Shown here: positions 9,231 to 17,005 of the stretch, piece after piece | Position numbering within the stretch: position 1 is the stretch's first letter | How the letters are laid out: each line of letters begins with the position of its first letter | Assembly (NCBI GenBank): GCA_035353855.1 | Contig: DAOQAK010000021.1 | Location: 1-57,803, forward strand | DNA: 57,803 bases | Direction of reading: 5' to 3' | Source: Bacteroidales bacterium | GTDB taxonomy: Bacteria > Bacteroidota > Bacteroidia > Bacteroidales > CG2-30-32-10 | Made by a program: the position numbers and the translations under genes | The notes under the pieces: model-generated | The model's database searches: none | Told to the model about the DNA's origin: nothing | The model's input: the letters and a program-made list of their open reading frames with translations, nothing else

Positions 9231-9407
9231 AGAAATTTTAATTAAACTATAAAATTTTATTTGAAGTCGAATTTATGCTCAATTTATTTATAAAACCTAA
9301 AATTACCGTTACAGAAAATATAAACCTCCGGATAAATATTCTCATGTAAAATATTATAATTTTTACTCACTGATTATCAGCATATATGAAAATATTTTAA
9401 AATATTT

Positions 9408-9432
9408 TAGTACTATGTCTTGCATAATACTA
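9408..9432 (+). promoter_or_regulatory. Inverted-repeat operator, probably bound by the adjacent PadR regulator
   Basis: TAGTACTATG and CATAATACTA are inverted copies (nine of ten bases) separated by TCTTG. The centre of the palindrome holds the TTG that serves as the -33 element of the promoter. A repressor bound here would block RNA polymerase directly. The site lies immediately upstream of the padR-pspC pair, so autoregulation by PadR is the simplest reading (inference). Confidence 0.65.
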
Positions 9433-9451
9433 ATTTTATTATGTATCTTTG
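9420..9451 (+). promoter_or_regulatory. Promoter of the padR-pspC operon (-33 TTG, -7 TATCTTTG)
   Basis: TTG at 9420-9422 and TATCTTTG at 9444-9451 are 21 bases apart, which fits the Bacteroidota housekeeping promoter (TTTG, about 19-21 bases, TAnnTTTG). Transcription should start near 9456, about 27 bases before the ATG at 9483. This excludes the TTG at 9420 as a start codon. Confidence 0.7.
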
Positions 9452-9482
9452 TATCGCAATATTCTATTTAAAACATATAAAC

Positions 9483-9812
9483 ATGAATACAGATAATTCA
9501 CAAGCACAAATGAGAAAAGGAGTTCTTGAACTTTGCATCCTTTCCATACTTGCAAAAGAAGACTCTTATGTGCCCGACATTATTGATAAGTTGAAAGAAT
9601 CAAAACTTATAGTAGTGGAAGGCACACTTTACCCCCTGATGACCCGATTAAAAAATGACGGCTTCCTGACCTATAACTGGGAGGAATCGCGCTCGGGTCC
9701 GCCCCGGAAATATTATAAGCTTACAGCCTTAGGTAAAACATTATTAAAAGATCAGAAAAAATCATGGGACGATCTTGTTGATTCTGTTAATAAAATAGTT
9801 TATTCAAAATAA
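9483..9812 (+). CDS. PadR-family transcriptional regulator
   Basis: Counted from the ATG at 9483, the 109-residue protein is a compact winged helix of the PadR type: MRKGVLELCILSILAKEDSYVPDIIDKL, then GTLYPLMTRLKNDGFLTYNWEE, then SGPPRKYYKLTALGK. PadR proteins are usually repressors released by small molecules or envelope stress. The length fits the small PadR-s2 group without a C-terminal helical domain beyond a short extension. The gene sits 30 bases before a PspC-domain gene and the two probably form one operon. A palindrome over the promoter is its likely binding site. Confidence 0.88.
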   Translation: MNTDNSQAQMRKGVLELCILSILAKEDSYVPDIIDKLKESKLIVVEGTLYPLMTRLKNDGFLTYNWEESRSGPPRKYYKLTALGKTLLKDQKKSWDDLVDSVNKIVYSK

Positions 9813-9842
9813 CTTATATTTAAACTTTAAAACTTTTATAAA

Positions 9843-11492
9843 ATGAAAAAAACGTTCACCATAAATATCAGCGGCATCATCTTCCACATTGATGAAGATG
9901 CTTTTGAGAAACTGAACATTTACCTCGATACTATTAAAGGGTATTTCACAAACTCGGAAGGTAAAGATGAAATCATTGCCGACATTGAAGCAAGAGTAGC
10001 CGAAATGCTTCAATCAAAAATTTCGGAACAAAAACAAGTCATCAATATTGATGATATAAATGAAGTGATAACTATAATGGGCAAACCCGAACAGATAGGT
10101 GGCGAGCAGGCTTCCGATGATAAAAAACAAACTCACGAAACAAGAAAAAGCCGCAGGCTTTATCGCGACCCCGACAATAAAGTGCTGGGAGGTGTTTGCG
10201 GTGGTATAAGTGCGTATTTCAATATGGACCCTATTTGGATTCGTATTGCATTTGTTGTTGCTCTTTTTGTTTTTGGTTCAGGTCCTTTATTATATATCAT
10301 ACTTTGGATTATTATTCCTGAAGCTCGTACTACTGCAGAAAGGCTGGAAATGCGGGGGGAGCCCGTTAATATTTCCAACATTGAAAAAACCATCAATGAG
10401 GAAATAGACGGACTCAAAAAAAGATTAAACAACCTGAAGAACGATACTAAGGATGCTTATAACAAAAATTTTAAATCGATCCATCCTCAATCTGTAGCTG
10501 AGAAATTCATTGATTTTTGCCTGATTTTGTTAAAACTTTTTATTCGTTTTATTGCAATATTCATTGGTGTTATTTTTATAATAATAGGGATTTTCCTGGT
10601 AACCGGGTTTATTTCATCTTTCATTAATTCAAATGATATTATATGGATATCGTCAATGGGAATTTCAAATTTTTCATTTCCTGTTTTCCTGAAACTCTTT
10701 ATCAGCTCCCCTGCTCAAATCACATTTGCTCTTACAGGACTGTCGCTGCTTATAGGAATTCCCTTACTTATGCTTATTTATAACGGAATAAAACTTATAT
10801 TTAATTTTAAATCGAAAAAACGTTTTGTTGGAATTTCTTCTGTATCGCTATGGTTTGCCGGGCTTATCATTTGCATTATTGTCAGCCTGGGAGTACTGAA
10901 TAATTTTTCGCATAAAGCTGTTGTAACAAAAAGTCATACCATTACTCAACCCACAAATGGTTTATTAAAAGTGTATGTGAAAAAAGATAATACTATCGAC
11001 AACCTTTCAGAATACGATAACCGGTTTTATATCGGACAATGGAACCTTCTTTCAGTAAATGATAAAAGCATGCATTTTGGTTTACCAGAACTGGTAATAG
11101 TAAGAAGTGAAAACGATAATTACCAGATGCTAACATATTACAGTTCCAAAGGCGCAAATAAAAGTGATGCAGAATTCAATATCAGTAAAATCAATTATAA
11201 CTTTTTACAGAATGATACCGCTTTAACTCTTGAACCATTTTATAAACTTCCGGAAAAAGAAAAATGGAGAGCACAGAATATTCGTATTGTAATAAAAGTT
11301 CCTTTATGGAAATGCATCTACTTAAGTCCGGAAACAGGAAACATGCTTCAATATAAAAATGACCATTATGATTATGAAAGAGAAATTGCAGGAAAAACAA
11401 TGGTTATGACAGATAACGGGTTAAAAGAATATTCGCCCTCAATTCCTGCAAGCAATACAAACACTGTAAAAAGTGATACTTTAAAAAAATAA
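9843..11492 (+). CDS. PspC-domain envelope-stress membrane protein
   Basis: The 549-residue protein starts with a cytoplasmic segment (about 1-100). A PspC domain follows at about residues 101-160, with RLYRDPDNKVLGGVCGGISAYF (residues 101-122) and a first membrane helix after it. Further membrane helices lie near 235-265, 285-310 and 325-355. The C-terminal 190 residues form an extracytoplasmic domain rich in beta structure. In Bacteroidota, PadR-PspC pairs of this form are common. They are thought to respond to membrane stress, by analogy with the phage-shock protein PspC. A perfect hairpin terminator follows the gene. Confidence 0.82.
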   Translation: MKKTFTINISGIIFHIDEDAFEKLNIYLDTIKGYFTNSEGKDEIIADIEARVAEMLQSKISEQKQVINIDDINEVITIMGKPEQIGGEQASDDKKQTHETRKSRRLYRDPDNKVLGGVCGGISAYFNMDPIWIRIAFVVALFVFGSGPLLYIILWIIIPEARTTAERLEMRGEPVNISNIEKTINEEIDGLKKRLNNLKNDTKDAYNKNFKSIHPQSVAEKFIDFCLILLKLFIRFIAIFIGVIFIIIGIFLVTGFISSFINSNDIIWISSMGISNFSFPVFLKLFISSPAQITFALTGLSLLIGIPLLMLIYNGIKLIFNFKSKKRFVGISSVSLWFAGLIICIIVSLGVLNNFSHKAVVTKSHTITQPTNGLLKVYVKKDNTIDNLSEYDNRFYIGQWNLLSVNDKSMHFGLPELVIVRSENDNYQMLTYYSSKGANKSDAEFNISKINYNFLQNDTALTLEPFYKLPEKEKWRAQNIRIVIKVPLWKCIYLSPETGNMLQYKNDHYDYEREIAGKTMVMTDNGLKEYSPSIPASNTNTVKSDTLKK

Positions 11493-11523
11493 AATTTGAT
11501 TGATTAATAAATTTTGATTGTGT

Positions 11524-11555
11524 AAAAAAGGTCATGAATGTCATGACCTTTTTTT
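11524..11555 (+). terminator. Rho-independent terminator after the pspC-domain gene
   Basis: A perfect 14-bp stem (AAAAAAGGTCATGA / TCATGACCTTTTTT) with a three-base ATG loop ends in a T tract. Because the stem is A-rich on one arm and T-rich on the other, it could stop transcription from either side. Confidence 0.88.
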
Positions 11556-11556
11556 A

Positions 11557-11588
11557 TTGGAAGTAGTAATATTTTTTATATACTTTTG
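11557..11588 (+). promoter_or_regulatory. Promoter of murQ (-33 TTG, -7 TACTTTTG)
   Basis: TTG at 11557-11559 and TACTTTTG at 11581-11588 are 21 bases apart, the same geometry as the padR promoter. Transcription would begin about 15 bases before the ATG at 11608. The -33 element directly abuts the upstream terminator. Confidence 0.6.
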
Positions 11589-11607
11589 ATCAATATAAAA
11601 AATTAAA

Positions 11608-12405
11608 ATGATCACCGAAAAAGAATCGAATTATAGCAACATAGAACAGATGAGTGTTGCAGAAATTATCAGTCATATCAATAATGAAGACAAAAGCGTT
11701 GCTTTAGCTATTGAGAAAGCGCTTCCGCAAATCGAAAAAGTAATTGATGTTGTTATCGAAAAAATGCAAAATGAAGGACGCTTATTTTATATTGGCTCGG
11801 GAACCAGCGGAAGACTCGGTATTATTGATGCTGCCGAATGCCCTCCCACATTTGGCGTTGACTATGATACCGTGATCGGATTGATTGCCGGCGGTGATAA
11901 AGCTATACGCAAAGCCCAGGAACACGCTGAAGACAGCTTCATATCAGGTTGGGAAGACCTTCTCGCACATGAACTGAATGAAAATGATTTTGTAATCGGA
12001 ATTTCCGCATCGGGAAATACTCCCTATGTTGTTGGTGCTTTGCAGAAATGCAGCCAGTATGGAATTTCCACTGCATGTATTACCAACAACGAAAATACCC
12101 CTCTTGCTAAAGAAGCTCTTATTCCTATTGAAATCATCACCGGCCCTGAATTTATTACCGGAAGCACCCGAATGAAAGCTGGTACCGCAACAAAAATGAT
12201 TTTGAATATGATCAGCACTACGGTAATGATTAAACTGGGAAAAGTGAAAGGCAATAAAATGATTGATATGAAACTGTTAAATAATAAACTTATTGAAAGA
12301 GGCACAAAAATAATCATGGATACACTTTCGCTTGATCATGATGAAGCAAACGCATTATTGTTAAAAAAAGGAAGTGTCAGAAAAGCCATCGAAAATCCGG
12401 AATAA
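11608..12405 (+). CDS. murQ: N-acetylmuramic acid 6-phosphate etherase
   Basis: The 265-residue enzyme cleaves the lactyl ether of MurNAc-6-phosphate to give GlcNAc-6-phosphate and D-lactate during peptidoglycan recycling in the cytoplasm. The SIS-domain motif YIGSGTSGRLGIIDAAECPP is at residues 61-80. The family signature GPEFITGSTRMKAGTATKM is at about 179-197, before a helical C-terminus. The length is slightly below the roughly 300 residues of E. coli MurQ, as in other Bacteroidota. No MurNAc kinase or transporter lies beside it. A NamZ-like exo-muramidase that could supply its substrate is encoded 20 kb away at 32624-33832. Confidence 0.92.
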   Translation: MITEKESNYSNIEQMSVAEIISHINNEDKSVALAIEKALPQIEKVIDVVIEKMQNEGRLFYIGSGTSGRLGIIDAAECPPTFGVDYDTVIGLIAGGDKAIRKAQEHAEDSFISGWEDLLAHELNENDFVIGISASGNTPYVVGALQKCSQYGISTACITNNENTPLAKEALIPIEIITGPEFITGSTRMKAGTATKMILNMISTTVMIKLGKVKGNKMIDMKLLNNKLIERGTKIIMDTLSLDHDEANALLLKKGSVRKAIENPE

Positions 12406-12411
12406 TTTTTT

Positions 12412-12419
12412 TATCTTTG
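12412..12419 (+). promoter_or_regulatory. Bacteroidota -7 box for the 12433 lipoprotein gene
   Basis: TATCTTTG matches TAnnTTTG exactly and lies 13 bases before the ATG. No TTG is visible at the -33 spacing, so the promoter call rests on the -7 box alone. Confidence 0.4.
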
Positions 12420-12432
12420 ATAAAACTATTTT

Positions 12433-13107
12433 ATGAAAACCAAATATTTTATAATTATCTTCCTGCTTATTACTGCTGCTTCCATTTCTACATTAACCGT
12501 TTCATGTAAAAAAAATAAAAATGTTATTACTATTAACGGGCATATCTTTAATCCTTATTCAAATCAATATGTTGAAAATGCAACAATAATCATATCATCA
12601 TCTAAAATAACTTCCGGTTTTTATAACTCCAACTATACTGATATTGCAACTACCACATCCGATGCAAGCGGTGCTTTCAGCTTTGAATTCGACCAGGAAA
12701 AATCATCAGGTTACCGTTTTTATATATACAAGGAAAATTATTTTGACAGAACCATTGATATTGCTGATGCCGATATTCAACCTGAAAATACCTATACTCC
12801 TACTTTTGAACTCTATTCGGAAGGGTATCTTAAACTGCATGTAAAAAATTCAAGTCCTTTTAATGATAACGATTTCATTGGGTATTCATATAATGATATC
12901 GATGAAATAAACTGCGCTACCTGTTGTTCAAACACTGTTTTTAAAGGTTATGGCAAAACATACGACACTACTTATAAATGCAAAACATACGGCAGTAAGG
13001 ATGTTAAAATAAACTGGCATGTTACCAAATTCGGATCTGATGTAGCCTTTTCTGATACTTTATTCTGCAACCCTTTCGATACTACATACTACGAAATCCT
13101 ATATTAA
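12433..13107 (+). CDS. Putative lipoprotein with a carboxypeptidase-regulatory/CNA-B-like domain
   Basis: The 224-residue protein has a hydrophobic signal (residues 4-22) ending in SC at Cys25, a relaxed Bacteroidota lipobox followed by KKNKN. The mature part begins ITINGHIFNPYSNQYVENATI and continues with TTSDASGAFSFEF. This is the pattern of a carboxypeptidase-regulatory-like beta-sandwich used in many Bacteroidota surface proteins. A cysteine cluster, CATCC, occurs at about residues 159-163. It is probably anchored in the outer membrane. The function is unknown. The gene follows murQ by 27 bases but has its own -7 box. Confidence 0.65.
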   Translation: MKTKYFIIIFLLITAASISTLTVSCKKNKNVITINGHIFNPYSNQYVENATIIISSSKITSGFYNSNYTDIATTTSDASGAFSFEFDQEKSSGYRFYIYKENYFDRTIDIADADIQPENTYTPTFELYSEGYLKLHVKNSSPFNDNDFIGYSYNDIDEINCATCCSNTVFKGYGKTYDTTYKCKTYGSKDVKINWHVTKFGSDVAFSDTLFCNPFDTTYYEILY

Positions 13108-13234
13108 CAGAATACCATTTCCCTTATTCCCCTATTCCATATACCTCTATACCAAATAACTTTTTTAACTTTTCACACTTTTACTTTTAATTTTCAGAAA
13201 AATTTCATTAAATTTATACCTTAAATACATTAGC

Positions 13235-13804
13235 ATGCACGACATTGAGCCATACTGGTCATGGAGGGAATTGTACATAGCATCAGAAGATGAGCGTTCA
13301 CCATTCTATCGAAGGAGATACAGCGAGTTTGAATTTTCAAATACCATATATAATTATTACATCCATCCACAATGGGATTTTTTTGGTTCACGAACCCTGT
13401 ATTTAAAAATCCTTTATACTGATTACGATACTGGCTTTTGTATATTGGAATTTATAGGTGAATGGAACGATTGTTTGTATAACGACATTATGTTCCTGAA
13501 AAGAAATATTATTGAGCACCTTGAAAAAGAAGGAATAAAAAAATTTATTCTGATTGGTGAAAATGTTTTAAACTTTCATTCTTCTGACGACTGCTACTAC
13601 CAGGAATGGTTTGAAGACATTGAAGACGGGTGGATTGCAGCAGTAAATTTCAGAAATCATGTATTACAGGATTTCAAAACAGCAAGGATACATTATTATA
13701 TTACATTCCATAAAGAATTAAACGACCTGAACTGGCGAAATTATTTACCTTTTCAAATGTTTGAGAAAGTTGAAAGTGTGATGACAAAACGCTTATCTTT
13801 CTAA
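13235..13804 (+). CDS. Conserved hypothetical protein rich in Trp and Tyr
   Basis: The 189-residue protein has no signal peptide or membrane helix and is probably cytoplasmic. It is unusually rich in Trp, Tyr, Phe and acidic residues, especially at the N-terminus (HDIEPYWSWRELYIASEDE). The first half has long alternating strands (LYLKILYTDYDTGFCILEFIGEW), and the remainder mixes helices and strands. Similar proteins are found across Bacteroidota without a named function. It precedes a lipoprotein gene by 23 bases, so the two may be cotranscribed. Confidence 0.6.
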   Translation: MHDIEPYWSWRELYIASEDERSPFYRRRYSEFEFSNTIYNYYIHPQWDFFGSRTLYLKILYTDYDTGFCILEFIGEWNDCLYNDIMFLKRNIIEHLEKEGIKKFILIGENVLNFHSSDDCYYQEWFEDIEDGWIAAVNFRNHVLQDFKTARIHYYITFHKELNDLNWRNYLPFQMFEKVESVMTKRLSF

Positions 13805-13827
13805 ATTCACTTTTACTTAACACAAGT

Positions 13828-15039
13828 ATGAAAAAAAATATCTTAGTTATCATTTCTGCACTTTTCATTATTTCATTGTTAATGCAATCGTGTTATGTGG
13901 GACGTTTCTTCTACTGGAATTTTGCAGACATAAATGACTATAAAAAATTTCCATATATGGAAATTTCAAAACCCGGAACAGCATTCACTTTTCACAAAAC
14001 ATCATCATCTTATAAATTCGATACTATTGGTTATAATAAAACAACCTATCCATTCGATGACTTCATTAAACAAAATAATAGCGTCGCATTTCTGGTTATA
14101 AGAAACGACACGATTCTTTATGAGAAATATTTTATGGATAGAGATCAGTCATCCTATGTACCTTCTTTCTCAATGGCAAAATCATTTATATCGGCACTTG
14201 TAGGCATAGCTGTTTCTGAAGGAAAAATAAAAAGTGTTCAGCAACCTGTTACCGACTATATTCCTGAACTTAAAGATAATGATGAAAACTTTTCAAAGAT
14301 CACAATTGAGAATTTGCTCAACATGCGTTCGGGAATTCTTTTTAAAGAAAATTATTTTAGTCCGTTCGGAAATATTGCAAAAGGATATTACGGACAAAAC
14401 CTTACGGGTCAGATAAAAAAATTAAAAATTAAAAATGATCCCGATACCGAATTTGAATATGTAAGCGAAAACACTCAACTCCTTGCATTCATAGTTGAGC
14501 GCGCCACTGGAAAAAAAATCCCTGAATACTTACAGGAAAAAATATGGCAGCCACTCGGAATGGAATATGATGCTACATGGAGCATCGACAGCAGGAAACA
14601 CAAAGAAGCAAAAGCATTCTGCTGCCTTAATGCAGTAGCACGTGATTATGCAAAATTCGGCAGACTCTTTCTGAATAAAGGGAACTGGAACGGAAAACAA
14701 ATCATTCCGGAAGATTGGGTAAAAAAGTCAACAGTTATCGATAATAATTCAAAAGATTTATTTTATTCATACCAGTGGTGGCATAATATAGATTATAAAA
14801 AAATTGAAGATACTGCCAGTATAGCCGGTACCGAAAAAAAATTCATAAGAACAATCAAAAATAAAAAAGACGAAAGTGTAACTTATCTTCGTATACCTAT
14901 GAACGATTTTTTTGCTGATGGATTCCTGGGTCAGTTCATTTATGTTTATCCTGAAAAAAATATTATTATGATCAGGCTGGGAAAAGCATCGAAAGTGAAT
15001 TGGACGAAAATCATGAATAATATTGCTCAGAAACTTTAA
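13828..15039 (+). CDS. Serine hydrolase lipoprotein of the class C beta-lactamase family
   Basis: The 403-residue protein has a signal peptide with lipobox LLMQSC (Cys22), so it should be an exported lipoprotein. The catalytic motifs of the family are present: SxxK as S115-M-A-K118 and YxS as Y211-V-S213. A C-terminal GxxG element lies in FFADGFLGQFIYVYP and replaces the HxG/KTG triad. Relatives act as esterases or D-amino peptidases more often than as true beta-lactamases, so resistance should not be assumed. The gene is followed 12 bases later by the tag gene. Confidence 0.85.
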   Translation: MKKNILVIISALFIISLLMQSCYVGRFFYWNFADINDYKKFPYMEISKPGTAFTFHKTSSSYKFDTIGYNKTTYPFDDFIKQNNSVAFLVIRNDTILYEKYFMDRDQSSYVPSFSMAKSFISALVGIAVSEGKIKSVQQPVTDYIPELKDNDENFSKITIENLLNMRSGILFKENYFSPFGNIAKGYYGQNLTGQIKKLKIKNDPDTEFEYVSENTQLLAFIVERATGKKIPEYLQEKIWQPLGMEYDATWSIDSRKHKEAKAFCCLNAVARDYAKFGRLFLNKGNWNGKQIIPEDWVKKSTVIDNNSKDLFYSYQWWHNIDYKKIEDTASIAGTEKKFIRTIKNKKDESVTYLRIPMNDFFADGFLGQFIYVYPEKNIIMIRLGKASKVNWTKIMNNIAQKL

Positions 15040-15051
15040 TAAAGAACCATT

Positions 15052-15612
15052 ATGAAAAACCGCTGCCCATGGCCTAATGATGACAAACTTATGATTGCAT
15101 ACCATGATAAAGAATGGGGTATTCCGGTACATGACGACCGTAAACTTTTTGAATTCATGGTGCTTGATGCATTCCAGGCAGGGTTGAGCTGGAAAACAAT
15201 CCTACACCGTCGTGAAAATTTCTGTAAAGCCTTTGATAATTTCGATTATCATAAAATTGCAAAATATTCGGAAATTAAATATCAAAAACTTCTTACCGAT
15301 GAATCTATAATCAGGAATCGCCTGAAGATACAAGCAACTATTGAAAATGCAAAAGCTTTTATTAAAGTGCAAAAAGAGTTTGGCAGTTTTGATAAATACA
15401 TCTGGCAGTTTGTAAACAACAAACCTATTGTCAACAAATGGAAATCGATTTCAGAAATCCCTGCTTTTTCAAAAGAATCGGACTTAATGAGCAAAGACCT
15501 TAAAAAACGCGGGTTCAAATTCGTAGGAACAACAATTTGTTACGCATTCATGCAGGCTGCCGGGTTGGTTAACGATCATATTGTTTCATGTTTCAGATAC
15601 GAAGAAGTATAA
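15052..15612 (+). CDS. tag: DNA-3-methyladenine glycosylase I
   Basis: The 186-residue protein is a helix-hairpin-helix glycosylase that removes 3-methyladenine from alkylated DNA. The zinc ligands match E. coli Tag one for one: Cys5, His18, His176 and Cys180. The block QAGLSWKTIL and the C-terminal VNDHIVSCF are also typical. The base-recognition glutamate of E. coli Tag (Glu38) is replaced by Asp39 here, in VLDAFQAG. The last 25 bases overlap the start of the following M20 peptidase gene, so translation is probably coupled. Confidence 0.88.
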   Translation: MKNRCPWPNDDKLMIAYHDKEWGIPVHDDRKLFEFMVLDAFQAGLSWKTILHRRENFCKAFDNFDYHKIAKYSEIKYQKLLTDESIIRNRLKIQATIENAKAFIKVQKEFGSFDKYIWQFVNNKPIVNKWKSISEIPAFSKESDLMSKDLKKRGFKFVGTTICYAFMQAAGLVNDHIVSCFRYEEV

Positions 15613-17003
15613 AAAAGATATATAAAATATCGCTCGTAATTTTTATATGCTCAATAAGCATACAATATTCATTTTCTCAAACCGACACACCCGAAAAAAT
15701 TCTTTCTGACTATATTAAAATTAAATCAACACAAGGGTACGAAAGCGAAGCAGGAATTTTTCTTTCCAATTTCTGTTCATCAAAAGGTTTGCATGTGAAA
15801 ATATTTTCCGATGAAGATTCATCATACAATTTCGCGGCATCACTTTACCCGTTATCAACAAACAAACCCAATATCATTCTGCTTAATCATCTTGATGTTG
15901 TTCCGGCTAATGATTCAACCGAATGGCAATTTCCACCTTTTTCAGGAACCATATATAATAATAAGGTATGGGGTCGTGGTGCAATAGATTGCAAAGGTCT
16001 TGCCGTAATTCAGCTTATGGCTATGCTTCCCTTTATTGATGCTGCAAAAGAAAAAGATTTGCCTTATAATGTTACCTTATTATCTGTATCGGGCGAAGAA
16101 ACAAACTCTGAAAAAGGCGCAGGGCTTATTACTTCAAAATTTTTAAATGAATTAAACCCTATAGTTGTTTTTGGTGAAGGCGGCGCGGGAGTAAAAAATG
16201 TGATATCGTCTGACACCACAAAACTGATTTTTGGAATTTCCGTTTCCGAAAAAAAATCATTATGGCTTAAACTGGATGTTTATTCCGAATCCTTTTCGCA
16301 TGGAGCAGTTTCATCCGACCTGTATGCAAATAAAAAACTTTTAAGGGTTCTTATTAAACTCCTTGATGAAAAAAAATATATAAAATTCGATGATGTCCTA
16401 AGAAATATGTTTCGCAAACTTGGGAATATGGAAGGCGGAATCAGAGGGTTTTTCATTAAGCGGATCAATTGGGATATTTTCTGGCCACTTTTAAAAAAGG
16501 AGTTTGAAGAAGGCAAACCATTACATCTTTTAGTTTATAACACTTTTACCATTACCAATATTTCCAACCCCAATGTTCCATCAAATCAAATAGCCAGCAA
16601 TGCATCAGCTATCCTTGATTGCAGGTTATTACCGGGAACCGATTCTGCAAAATTTATAAAAAAAATTAAAAACACAGTTGGACCAAAAGTTAAAGTTACA
16701 GTTCTTTCTTCAAATCCAGATGCTTTGGCATCGCCACTGGATACCTTTTATTTATGCATGGAAAAAAAACTTAAAGAAAAATACCCGGGTTGCGAAGTTA
16801 TGCCCGTTCTATTCCCTGCCACTACCGATAATAACTATTTCAGGAATAAAGGAATCAATACATACGGTATTATACCGGTGTATTTAAGTATGCAATCCAT
16901 ACAGAGTACTCATAACAAAAACGAACAAATTTCGATTGAGGAATTATATAAAGGAATAGAGGTCTTTAAAAGTTTTATTTCGGATATCAATAAGAAAGAA
17001 TAA
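15588..17003 (+). CDS. Exported M20-family metallopeptidase
   Basis: The 471-residue protein has an N-terminal signal or anchor (hydrophobic residues 13-28, then SFSQ). The M20/M28-type zinc site follows: HLD at 101-103, the bridging Asp in GRGAIDCKG (Asp134) and the catalytic pair in SGEET (Glu170-Glu171). A lid or dimerisation domain spans about residues 220-390. It probably hydrolyses small peptides or acylated amino acids in the periplasm. The assigned start overlaps tag by 25 bases. A slightly later start would shorten the signal's basic N-region. Confidence 0.82.
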   Translation: MFQIRRSIKKIYKISLVIFICSISIQYSFSQTDTPEKILSDYIKIKSTQGYESEAGIFLSNFCSSKGLHVKIFSDEDSSYNFAASLYPLSTNKPNIILLNHLDVVPANDSTEWQFPPFSGTIYNNKVWGRGAIDCKGLAVIQLMAMLPFIDAAKEKDLPYNVTLLSVSGEETNSEKGAGLITSKFLNELNPIVVFGEGGAGVKNVISSDTTKLIFGISVSEKKSLWLKLDVYSESFSHGAVSSDLYANKKLLRVLIKLLDEKKYIKFDDVLRNMFRKLGNMEGGIRGFFIKRINWDIFWPLLKKEFEEGKPLHLLVYNTFTITNISNPNVPSNQIASNASAILDCRLLPGTDSAKFIKKIKNTVGPKVKVTVLSSNPDALASPLDTFYLCMEKKLKEKYPGCEVMPVLFPATTDNNYFRNKGINTYGIIPVYLSMQSIQSTHNKNEQISIEELYKGIEVFKSFISDINKKE

Positions 17004-17005
17004 AA

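Noticed and set aside
13828..15039. Antibiotic-resistance beta-lactamase
   Set aside because: The motifs fit the broad class C-like hydrolase family, but the third motif is not the KTG of true beta-lactamases and the protein is a lipoprotein. Resistance cannot be claimed.
14767..15132. 121-codon minus-strand frame across the serine hydrolase/tag junction
   Set aside because: It overlaps two real genes and their conserved motifs, and its composition is that of a reversed coding strand.
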